This document shows positions 1-9,200 of a stretch of 64,000 nucleotides of DNA, piece after piece. The DNA comes from Chitinophagaceae bacterium. Lineage in GTDB: Bacteria; Bacteroidota; Bacteroidia; Chitinophagales; Chitinophagaceae. A program made the translations under genes and the position numbers. The stretch covers positions 42,629 through 106,628 of the forward strand of contig JAIYAN010000016.1 in assembly GCA_027489035.1 (NCBI GenBank), read 5' to 3'. The first letter of the stretch is position 1. Every line of letters begins with the position of its first letter. The notes under the pieces are model-generated. The model worked only from the letters and a program-made list of their open reading frames with translations. It was not told the DNA's origin and searched no databases.

Positions 1-1
1 C

Positions 2-244
2 ATCTTCCCTAATCCGGTTACGAATAATACCATATCAGTAACTTCAAATCAAACCAACTTTGGGAAATATTTTTACCAAATCACAGATGTGTTAGGTAAA
101 ACAATAATCGAAGGAGAGTGGTTAAGCAGTCAGGGTATGACCAAGAAAATCAACTTTTTGAAGGGGACTACAAGTGGCGTTTATTTACTCAAAATGACAA
201 ATGAAGTTGGCGAGTCCTTTAATTATACAATTTATAAAAAGTAA
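2..244 (+). CDS. C-terminal fragment of a T9SS cargo protein (type A sorting domain)
   Basis: Only the last 80 residues lie in the window; the gene begins upstream. The fragment opens with the FPNPV motif that starts many type A T9SS C-terminal sorting domains. It continues with an alternating beta-strand pattern containing YQITDVLGK, then GVYLLK near the end, which is the usual layout of the Por_Sec tail recognised by the type IX secretion system. The passenger domain and its function cannot be seen. The stop codon (242-244) is followed at once by a G/C-rich hairpin. The gene is co-oriented with the adhesin genes, but a 270 bp gap separates it from them, so it is probably a different transcript. 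Confidence 0.8.
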   Translation: MFPNPVTNNTISVTSNQTNFGKYFYQITDVLGKTIIEGEWLSSQGMTKKINFLKGTTSGVYLLKMTNEVGESFNYTIYKK

Positions 245-259
245 AAGCCCCATCCCCAA

Positions 260-280
260 CCCTTCCCCGAAGGGGAAGGG
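260..280. repeat. Perfect G/C-rich hairpin, probable dispersed palindromic element or terminator
   Basis: CCCTTCCCC (260-268), GAA loop (269-271), GGGGAAGGG (272-280): a perfect 9 bp stem just 15 bp after a stop codon. A T-run (294-301) follows only after a gap, so it is not a textbook intrinsic terminator. The preceding CCCCATCCCCAA stretch resembles dispersed palindromic elements seen in Bacteroidota genomes; this is from memory and was not searched. Confidence 0.6.
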
Positions 281-351
281 CGCTTGAATATCGTTTTTTT
301 TAAGATGGGTTCACAAATTGTCAAGAAGTCAAAAACGTAAAATGCTTCCAA

Positions 352-376
352 CTTCCCCCTTGGGGGATCGAGGGGG
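352..376. repeat. Second C-run/G-run palindromic element
   Basis: CTTCCCCC followed by TTGGGGG and then GAGGGGG, so one C5 run can pair with either of two G5 runs. Together with the hairpin at 260-280 it forms a 130 bp G/C-rich patch in an AT-rich genome. It is probably a mobile or dispersed non-coding repeat. Confidence 0.45.
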
Positions 377-393
377 CCACTCAATCTTTTAGC

Positions 394-415
394 ACCTTGG
401 GAACGTTTGCATAGA
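394..415. promoter_or_regulatory. Weak match to the LacI-type operator motif
   Basis: Centred on CG at 404-405, the right half TTTGCATAGA matches 7 of 10 positions of ATTGCGTAAA. It lies 100 bp upstream of the first adhesin start, the place expected for an operator, but the match is poor and could be chance. Confidence 0.2.
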
Positions 416-514
416 TATTTCAATTTAGCGCGAATGCTTCTGTTAGTTTTTTGTAGCTTTCACGTTAAAATTATCCTTTAAAGTCACACAATTAGATTCT
501 AAATTTTTAATTAC

Positions 515-3500
515 ATGAAGCATTATTACAAGCTGGTTGATAAGTTGAACATTCAACAAGTATTGACTGCATTTTTTTCGATTTTATTGCTGTCATTTAT
601 TGGCATCAAATCCAATGCACAAGTTACCTCTACATGGGTATTGACATCAGATAAGACATCAGCATTAGCTGGCACACAGGCCGCTTTAGTTACTGCTGGA
701 GATATGGTGCCCGGTATAGGTTTTGAAAATCCAGGTTCGCATAATACAGATGGTTATCGTTGTCTAATTACAACGGGGCCCTGGATTAACACGCCCACGA
801 ATGGATTCAATATCGATTTTCCATTATCACCCGTTAGTGGTTATGATTTAACGGTGACAGGATTAACCCTCACCGCAAGATGCTCGGGCGGAAGTGGTAA
901 TCATTTGCTTTCATTGGCATATCAAGTTGACGGGGCTGGTCCATGGATAAATTTTGGTACACCTCAAACCGCAAATAGTGGAGGTACTACAAATATTGAT
1001 TTTGGCACATTAAATACAGTGTTTACTAATAGCCGTACTTACACGATTCGCATGTACGTATATGCAGCGGGTACCTCAACATCAGCAAGTAGAAGGGTTT
1101 TTATAAAAAATGTGGTGTTTAATGGTACTGCAGCTCCAGGAGGTCCGCCTCCAACTGTACAAACAACTGCAGCTTCAGCTACCAGCAGAAACTCAGGAAG
1201 TGCGAGTGGAGATATTACAGGTGGTGGCTTATCTGGAGTAAGTGTAAGTGGTTTTGCTTGGGGTACTGCTATAAATCCAACAACAGCATTATCAACCATT
1301 ACAACAAATGGTCCAACGACAGGAACATATACACAACCAATAACGGGATTATTGGCGGGAACCACTTATCATGTTAGGGCTTATGCTACAAATGCTGTGG
1401 GAACCTCTTATGGTGATGACCTTACATTTACAACTGATCCTGCCGTAATACCAACTTTAACAACAACACCTGCAAGTAATATTACCATTTTTACTGCAAA
1501 TAGTGGTGGTAACATTACAGATGATGGAGGTGCTGTAATTTCAACCAGTGGGGTGTGTTGGAGCACAACTCCTAATCCTACAATAGCAAACAGTGTTACT
1601 ACAGACGGAACTGCTACTGGTTCATATGTTAGCTCAATAAATAATTTATTGCCATCTACAACTTATTTTGTTAGAGCATATGCTACAAATGCAGTGGGAA
1701 CAGGATATGGTAATGAAATTTCATTTACAACACCACCTCCAACACCAACATTATTTGCAAATCCAACTGTACTTGATTTTGGGAGTGTGTTACAAAATAC
1801 TTTTTCAGCTGAACAATCGTATAGTTTGACAGGGTTTTATTTGAATCCAGTTGCATCTAACATAACAGTAGCTGCACCTGCTGGTTTTAGAATATCGTTG
1901 AACAATGCAGGACCATATTACCCATCAATACAAGTTCCATATACCAACGGAACATTGGCAGCAACAAATGTGTTTGTGAAATTTTCGCCAACACAAGTTC
2001 GTGCGTATGATGATAGTGTTGACAATATCAGCACAGGCGCATCAACTGTTTATGTAAGGGTAAGGGGTGTTGGTTTGCCAAGTGGATTACAAACTGGACA
2101 AGGGTTTAGCAATAAAGGAAAAGAGTTTTGGGTAGGGTATGGTCCAACAGAAAAATTCTATAGTGATAATTCTCAGGATATGAGATTTACTTTTAGCAAT
2201 ACAAATAATGTTCCTGCTACAGTCACGATTTCTATGCCAAACATTCCATCTTTTGTGCCATTGGTTTACACAGTTCCTGCCAACGGAACAATCACAACGA
2301 ATGGCAATGAAATTCCTGAGTCGGGCGTAGAAGATGCAAGATTGGTAAATGAAGGTGTTTATTCTTCTGGAATTAAAATCTCATCTGATACTCAAATTGT
2401 AGTTTACTGCCATGCAATAACCAGTCAGGTGTATGCGGCATCTGTTTTATTTCCAACTCAAACATTGGGTAAAGAATACACATCGTTGAATTTTACACAG
2501 CGTAGTAACAATTCAAATGGTAAATCCTTTTTGTTTGTTGTAGCCACGGAAGACAATACAACAATAGAAGTAACACTTCCAGCAGGTGTTGAAACAGACA
2601 CACATGCAGCAGGATCTACGTTTACCCAATTGTTAAACAGAGGACAAATTCTCAATATATTTGGAAAAGCTACAGGGCGTCCTAACCTTTATACAGGAAA
2701 TGACTTAACAGGAACTGTAGTAAAATCTATAAGTACAACAACAGGTTGTAAGCCATTTGCTATGTATTCTGGAAGCAGTAAAATCACCATTGATTGTGAT
2801 AATGGATCAAATGGCAGTGGAGATAATTTATTCCAACAAATGTTTCCAAAACAGGCTTGGGGCAATAAGGTGGTTGCTATACCAACCATTCCATTAACTA
2901 AAAATCATTATCGCGTATTAGTGGGTAACCCATCAACAATAGTAAAAAGAAATGGGGTTGTTTTAACGGGAATAATCAACAATCAGTACTACGAATATTT
3001 CAATACAGCTGCAACAGTAGATGTAATTGAAGCAGACAAGCCAATCCTTGTTTCTCAATATATGAGTACCAATGGAGAATGTGATAATCCAGATAATATT
3101 GGTGATCCTGAAATGGTTTATTTGAGCTCTTTAGAACAAACCATTGATACCGTGAATTTTGTTTCTTCTCCATTAGGTAATACAAACAGCAGAGCACATT
3201 ATTTGAATGTTGCTATTCCAACGGCTGCAGCAAGCTCTTTCCAATTGGATGGTGTTCCATATGGGGCTTCGTTTGTGCCTACTAGTTATGATCCATTAAC
3301 TTCATACGCTCAAATTACTGTTAGCGAAGGATTTCACAAAATAACGGCCAATCAAGGATTTAACGCTACTGCTTACGGCGTTGCAGGTGATGAAAGTTAT
3401 GCATACAATGCAGGAACAAATGTGAAGAATTTACTTACTGGATTTTCATTACAAAATTTATATGGTACAGGAACAGCAAGCAATGCTTGTCGCAATAATG

Positions 3501-5281
3501 AATTCTACGTTTATGCAACACTTTCATATAGACCCGTTAGCATTACATGGAATTTCAATAATAATGCAGCTTTGACTCCTTCAACTCCTTTCACCGTTAA
3601 TAATCCTACACCAATTGATAGTTTTAGTGTAAATAATCAATGGATTTATGTGTTCCAAAATCCAACACAATATGTGTATAGTCAAGTTGGTTCATTGCCA
3701 GTAGAAGTTACTGCTGTAAGCCCAATTCCTGATGGTTGTAATGGTGAGCAGAAATTTACTTATAATGTAAATGTGATTCAAGGTCCTACAGCAAGTTTTA
3801 CTTTTTCCAATAACTCAGGTTGTTTAAATCCGCCAATCCAATTCACGGATAATTCAGTTGGAAACGGATTGAATCTTGATTTGTGGGAATGGACTTTTGG
3901 AGATCCAGGAAGTGGAATAAACGATACTTCAATTTTACAAAGTCCTACACATGCATTTTCAACAGGAGGAACATTTACAGTAACACAACATGTAGTTACT
4001 TTGGAAGGATGTTATGATGATTCAACTGTAACCATCAATCTTTCAGCTCAACCCGTTGCTGGATTCACAGCGGCTACAAATACATGTCAAGGACAAAATG
4101 TAACTTTTACAAATACATCAAGTATTGCCTCAGGATCGATAGCTCAGTGGGTATGGGATTTTGGAGATGGAACAGCAGTTATTAATGCAACTAACGGAAA
4201 TCCACAAACGCATACATATACAAATACAGGAAATTATACGGTTACACTTTCTGTAATATCAACAACAGGATGTTCTTCAGCGAGCTTTACACAAACAATA
4301 ACTGTAAATGCTTTGCCAACAGTGAGTTTTGCCAATTTAACTGGTGTTTGTACAAACAATACCCCATTTGCACTTACTGGTGGTTCACCAGCATCTGCAG
4401 CAGGTGTTGGAACCGGCGTTTATACTGGAACTGGGGTAACAAATGGTATTTTTGATCCTGCTGCAGCTGGTCCAGGAACTTTTACCATTACATATACATA
4501 TACGACCAACGCCGGTTGTGTAGGTACGGCTACAAGCTCAATTGTTGTTACACAAGCGTTGACTTTAGCTGTTCAGCAAGTAAATAATTTGTGTATAGAT
4601 GATGCATCGGTTGAATTGGTTCCTAATACAGCAGGTGGAGTGTTTACAGGAACTGGTGTAACTGGAACAAGCTTCAATCCTGCAACAGCGGGAGTTGGAA
4701 CTTTTGCGATTACCTACTCAATACCTGGTAATGCTTGCTCAGTACCTGCAACTATTCAAATCACAGTAAATCCAACACCAACAGTTGATGCTGGATTGCC
4801 TGTAACCATCTTAAATGGTTCATCAACTACACTAACGGCAACGGCTGATGCTGGTACATATTTATGGACACCATCAACCGGATTGAGTGCTACAAGTATT
4901 TTGACACCTGTAGCTAATCCGAGATCTACAACGGAATATACATTAACTGTAACCAATCCATTTGGATGTAAGGCAAGTGATAATGTAGTTGTAACCGTAA
5001 CTGGACCATGCTTAGATCCATCTCCGGTGTTTACACCAAATGGTGATGGTCAATATGAAAAATGGATTGTTTACAATGGTACATGTGTAACGAAGGTTGT
5101 TGTTGATGTTTACAATAGATGGGGCGGATTGGTATATCATTCAGATGATTACCGCAACGATTGGAATGGTACAAATAAAAATACACCATTGCCAGACGGC
5201 ACTTATTATTACATCATTAAAGCTAAATTAACCGGTAATTCACAACAAATCCTGAAAGGGAATGTAACCATCATGCGTTAA
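515..5281 (+). CDS. Giant secreted adhesin: Fn3-like, IgGFc-binding, PKD, T9SS type B tail (1588 aa)
   Basis: This is a predicted cell-surface protein exported by the type IX system. A signal peptide ends near residue 35 (SNA|Q). It is followed by an N-terminal beta domain, two Fn3-like repeats (about 212-305 and 312-407, with the YVRAYATNAVGT-type motif) and a choice-of-anchor-like domain (about 411-520). An IgGFc-binding-type domain spans about 533-970, starting at EFWVGYGP. Two PKD domains follow near 1090 and 1178 (WxFGD motifs), then Ig-like modules. A CHU_C gliding-motility-associated domain occupies about 1501-1588 (FTPNGDG, YNRWG, LPDGTYYY). CHU_C domains act as type B sorting signals. 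A PorP/SprF gene follows after 38 bp, matching the known pairing of type B cargo with an SprF-like partner. The ligand is unknown; the IgGFc name is a family label, not evidence for antibody binding. Confidence 0.9.
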   Translation: MKHYYKLVDKLNIQQVLTAFFSILLLSFIGIKSNAQVTSTWVLTSDKTSALAGTQAALVTAGDMVPGIGFENPGSHNTDGYRCLITTGPWINTPTNGFNIDFPLSPVSGYDLTVTGLTLTARCSGGSGNHLLSLAYQVDGAGPWINFGTPQTANSGGTTNIDFGTLNTVFTNSRTYTIRMYVYAAGTSTSASRRVFIKNVVFNGTAAPGGPPPTVQTTAASATSRNSGSASGDITGGGLSGVSVSGFAWGTAINPTTALSTITTNGPTTGTYTQPITGLLAGTTYHVRAYATNAVGTSYGDDLTFTTDPAVIPTLTTTPASNITIFTANSGGNITDDGGAVISTSGVCWSTTPNPTIANSVTTDGTATGSYVSSINNLLPSTTYFVRAYATNAVGTGYGNEISFTTPPPTPTLFANPTVLDFGSVLQNTFSAEQSYSLTGFYLNPVASNITVAAPAGFRISLNNAGPYYPSIQVPYTNGTLAATNVFVKFSPTQVRAYDDSVDNISTGASTVYVRVRGVGLPSGLQTGQGFSNKGKEFWVGYGPTEKFYSDNSQDMRFTFSNTNNVPATVTISMPNIPSFVPLVYTVPANGTITTNGNEIPESGVEDARLVNEGVYSSGIKISSDTQIVVYCHAITSQVYAASVLFPTQTLGKEYTSLNFTQRSNNSNGKSFLFVVATEDNTTIEVTLPAGVETDTHAAGSTFTQLLNRGQILNIFGKATGRPNLYTGNDLTGTVVKSISTTTGCKPFAMYSGSSKITIDCDNGSNGSGDNLFQQMFPKQAWGNKVVAIPTIPLTKNHYRVLVGNPSTIVKRNGVVLTGIINNQYYEYFNTAATVDVIEADKPILVSQYMSTNGECDNPDNIGDPEMVYLSSLEQTIDTVNFVSSPLGNTNSRAHYLNVAIPTAAASSFQLDGVPYGASFVPTSYDPLTSYAQITVSEGFHKITANQGFNATAYGVAGDESYAYNAGTNVKNLLTGFSLQNLYGTGTASNACRNNEFYVYATLSYRPVSITWNFNNNAALTPSTPFTVNNPTPIDSFSVNNQWIYVFQNPTQYVYSQVGSLPVEVTAVSPIPDGCNGEQKFTYNVNVIQGPTASFTFSNNSGCLNPPIQFTDNSVGNGLNLDLWEWTFGDPGSGINDTSILQSPTHAFSTGGTFTVTQHVVTLEGCYDDSTVTINLSAQPVAGFTAATNTCQGQNVTFTNTSSIASGSIAQWVWDFGDGTAVINATNGNPQTHTYTNTGNYTVTLSVISTTGCSSASFTQTITVNALPTVSFANLTGVCTNNTPFALTGGSPASAAGVGTGVYTGTGVTNGIFDPAAAGPGTFTITYTYTTNAGCVGTATSSIVVTQALTLAVQQVNNLCIDDASVELVPNTAGGVFTGTGVTGTSFNPATAGVGTFAITYSIPGNACSVPATIQITVNPTPTVDAGLPVTILNGSSTTLTATADAGTYLWTPSTGLSATSILTPVANPRSTTEYTLTVTNPFGCKASDNVVVTVTGPCLDPSPVFTPNGDGQYEKWIVYNGTCVTKVVVDVYNRWGGLVYHSDDYRNDWNGTNKNTPLPDGTYYYIIKAKLTGNSQQILKGNVTIMR

Positions 5282-5319
5282 TTGTAAATCAAATTATCAA
5301 ATAGAATAAAAAAAATATC

Positions 5320-6216
5320 ATGCGTATCAAACTTTTCATATCGGCATCATTTTGTTTGCTTTTAGCTTGTCATACAAATGCACAACAAGTTTTTAAAGTA
5401 GCTCAATTTGTTAAGCATAATTATATCTATAACCCAGCAGCATCAGGTGCTGAGGATAATTCATCCTTAGGGGTTGCCTATAGAAAAATGTGGTCGGGAA
5501 TGCCAGGTGGCCCTCAAACCACTTTTTTATTTGGCGATCATTATTTTGAATCAAAAAAAACCGGAGTAGGCATGGTTCTCTACACCGATAAAACAGGTCC
5601 AACCAGCAGAACTGGTGGTCAAATTAATGTTTCGTATAGTTTGGATTTTGATAATGGAAAAAGATTAATGTTTGGATTAGCTGGAATGTTTATGCAATAC
5701 CGAATTGATAAATCTTCATTTAGCAATTACATTCCAAATGATCCATTATTGGCAAGCAATGGAACAGAATTGAAGGGAGATGCTGCTGCTGGTATTTATT
5801 ACAAATCCAATACTTTAAATATTGGATTCTCTGCTCAACAATTGATGCAATCGAAATTGAATTTTATTAAATCTGCTGCCAATACAGAAGGTAAATTATA
5901 CAGACATTATTTTATGGCAGGCCATTATAATTGGAGAACAGACGAAGATAATGTGGTTATTCCTAATTTTTCAATTTCTTATGTAAATGGTTCTCCAATT
6001 GATGCAGAAGCAGGCGTGATGATCCAACATAAAAATATGCTTTGGGCTGGTTTAGGGTATCATTATCAGCAGAGTTTTACGGCAATTGCAGGAATTAAAA
6101 TTAAAAAACAATTGTCTTTAGGTTATGCATTTCAACAATACAGAACGCCGTTAAGTGTGTTTGATGATGGTGGTGCAGCGCATGAAATTTCATTAAGATA
6201 TTTCTTAAGCAAATAG
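5320..6216 (+). CDS. PorP/SprF family type IX secretion outer-membrane protein (298 aa)
   Basis: An N-terminal signal (cleavage likely at NAQ|Q near residue 22) precedes an early YNPAASG segment. This corresponds to the NPAxAG motif near the mature N-terminus of PorP/SprF proteins. The rest alternates short strands, as in an outer-membrane barrel, and the length of about 300 aa is normal for the family. An LLAC tetrapeptide inside the signal resembles a lipobox, but the family and the downstream NAQ site favour ordinary cleavage. In Flavobacterium johnsoniae, SprF is required for secretion of the type B adhesin SprB. Its position between two type B adhesins suggests the same job here. Gaps of 38 and 27 bp imply one operon. 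Confidence 0.9.
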   Translation: MRIKLFISASFCLLLACHTNAQQVFKVAQFVKHNYIYNPAASGAEDNSSLGVAYRKMWSGMPGGPQTTFLFGDHYFESKKTGVGMVLYTDKTGPTSRTGGQINVSYSLDFDNGKRLMFGLAGMFMQYRIDKSSFSNYIPNDPLLASNGTELKGDAAAGIYYKSNTLNIGFSAQQLMQSKLNFIKSAANTEGKLYRHYFMAGHYNWRTDEDNVVIPNFSISYVNGSPIDAEAGVMIQHKNMLWAGLGYHYQQSFTAIAGIKIKKQLSLGYAFQQYRTPLSVFDDGGAAHEISLRYFLSK

Positions 6217-6243
6217 TAGACGTATTGATATCAATAGTTTTTT

Positions 6244-9200
6244 ATGATGGTGAATTTATTTTCTGTTTTTAATAAAAATTGGAAGTGCTTAATTGGACTT
6301 CTATTTTTATTTATTACTAATCTACATGCTCAGGATTTTTCAAACAGAGGCACTGATTTCTGGACTGGATATGGGCCTCACGAAAAAATAAGTGGCGGTA
6401 CAAGCGATATGACTTTGTACTTTACTTCTGATGATACGGCTACCATTACTATTTATGTTGGTAATACGTTGTTTCAAACATTGAGTGTTCCTGCAAATAC
6501 AATTACGGCATCTAATAATATTCCTGAAACAGGCGCTTCGGATGCACGGTTACAAAATGAATTGGTATATGTGAATAAAGGTATTTTCATTCACAGTACA
6601 TCTCCAGTAGTTGCCTATGCGCAAATTTGGGGAAGTAAAGTTACAGCTACAACTATTTTATTTCCAGTAAAAACTTTAGGCAGAAAATATACCTCATTAA
6701 ATTATACTCAGCTTTCCAATACAAGTGGCATGAGGTCTTATTTATTTATTGTTGCTACAGAAAATGCCACAAGAGTAGAAGTAAAACCAAACGCAACAAC
6801 ATCTGCCGGATTGGTTGCTGGGGTTTGGACATCAAGAACATTGAATAGAGGAGATGTATGGTTAATCAAAGGTGGAACAGATGCTACGGATTTAACTGGT
6901 ACACAAATAAGGTCAGTTTCTAATGGTGGCGCGACATGTAAGCCTATCGCCGTATTCTCCGGAAGCCAGAAGATTTCTGTAACCTGTTCCAATTCTTCCG
7001 CATCAGGGGATAATTTTTTTCAACAATGTTTTCCTATTTCAGCATGGGGAAGAAATTTCGTAAGCGCACCAACAGCAGGTCTGAATTATTCCAATAATGT
7101 ATATCGCGTTATGATTAATCCCGACAGTTTATCTACAGTGGTTAAAGTGAATGGTGTAACATTGCCCGGTGCAGTACCTGGTCTTAGTCCGGCTGTAAAT
7201 CCTTTAACACCCGGTGTTGCCATCAATAGAACCAATAATTTGTATTTTGAATTTGTAACGGGAGCGCCTGTAAAAATAGAATCAACAGCACCTGTAATGG
7301 TGGCACAATACATTTCCAATAGGACCAATTGTGGTAACAATTTTTCAAGTATTGGTGACCCAGATATGATTTATATGAGTCCGGTAGAACAAACCATAGA
7401 CTCCATAATTGTTTCGCCTGTTCCAACAGAAAATAATGATGCTACAAATTTCATCAACATCAATATGAAGACGGCCGATGTGCCTAATTTTACCATTAAA
7501 AATCAAGCGAATGTAAATGTCCCATTTACCTTTTCAATAAACCCAGCAGATCCACAATATTCCTATGCACAAATTGCGTTAACTGCAGGATATGCTAATA
7601 ATGTATTCTATAAATTAAAAACAACTACAGGCGGATTCAATGCTATCGCTTACGGTTATGCGACAAGTGAAAGTTATGCATATAATGCTGGTACAAACGT
7701 TAGAAATTTGAATTATTTTTTAACCAGCGCTAATCCGCTTGCTACCAATGATAACACGCCGGTATGTAAGGGTACGCCTACTCGAATTTCGATTACACTA
7801 CCTTATATTCCAACAGCACTGACATTTGATTTTCTTAATAATTCCAACATCTCGCCTAATACCAATGTAACCATAACCAATCCAACTGTTGATAGTTCAT
7901 ATGTTTTAAATGGAACACCATTGTATGTTTTTCATTTGACTGGACTATATACTTTCAATGGGATAGGTATTGCGCCAATTCGTGTGTTTGCAACCAACCC
8001 TTCTGGAGATGGATGTAATGGGGTAGAAGAATTGAATTTTGAATTTAATGTAGTTGGTGGGCCACGCGCTAATTTCAATTGGAATTTTTCGGGATGTGCA
8101 ACCAATCCAGTTAGTTTCCTTAATTTATCTACAGATTCTGTTCATTCAATTACCAATTGGCAATGGAATTTTGGTGATGCAACAGGAAACTCAAATGTGG
8201 CAAATCCTACGTATACTTATGGTGCAGGAGGTGCTTATAATGTTAATCTAAATGTTACGAATAACCAAGGCTGTTATGATGATACAACGATAGTATTTAC
8301 CATTAACAATAGTCCGAGTGCTGCATTTTCATTTACTGGAATTTCATGTGTAGGAAATAGCATTTCATTTAATGATCAATCTACCATATTGAATGGAAAT
8401 ATTTCGAATTGGTATTGGGATTATGGTGATGGTACAAGAGATACTTTTTCAGTATCGACTAATCCTTCACATGTTTTTACATCTGCTGGAACCTATACGG
8501 TAACGCTTGTTGTAGACAATGCAAATGGCTGTCGTTCAACGCATACAGAAACGGTAGTTGTGGGCAATCGCCCGGTTCCGAATTTTACTTTACCAGGTAA
8601 TGTTTGTTTGCCGGGTGGTGTTGCTATTTTTACAAATACATCAACAGTAACGGGTGGGGGAACAATGACGTATACATGGAATTTTGGAGATGGCTCTCCA
8701 ACTAGTAATCAAACAAGTCCTTCACATAATTATACAACAACAGGTCCGTTTAGTGTTACATTAACAGCATCATTAGGCACTTGCTCAAAAGATACCGTTA
8801 AAATTTTCAATACATTGTATCCTAAGCCTGTGGCTAATTTCAGTGTGAATCCTGAAACTTGTTTGAATACACCAACCGTGTTTACAGATTTGAGTACCGC
8901 ATCAAATTCAACCATAAACAACTGGAGCTGGAATTTTGGAGATGCTGGAACATCAACGAATCAAAATCCTACACATACATATACAACAGCAGGAAACTAT
9001 TCTGTAACATTACAAGTTACTACAGACAAAGGTTGTACGGATGATACCATTAGAAGTATTATCATCAATCCACTTCCAACCGCATCTTTTACCATTAGCA
9101 ATCCAAGGTGTGAAACACAGGCGGTTACTTTCACAGATGCATCTGTTCCTAATGCTGGTATAATCACAGAATGGAGTTGGGACTTTGGAGATGGAAATAC

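Larger units (their letters stand above)
245..514. other. Intergenic spacer with two G/C-rich palindromic elements
   Basis: This spacer separates the T9SS tail from the first adhesin gene. It holds a perfect hairpin at 260-280 (nine-base arms, GAA loop) and a second C5/G5 element around 352-376. Both are far more G/C-rich than their surroundings. A weak operator-like site sits at 394-415. I see no convincing gene here. Confidence 0.6.

Noticed and set aside
232..423. Minus-strand open frame of 63 codons over the G/C-rich palindromes
   Set aside because: It spans a hairpin and the repeat element, and overlaps the end of the first gene. The peptide is low complexity with no family resemblance.
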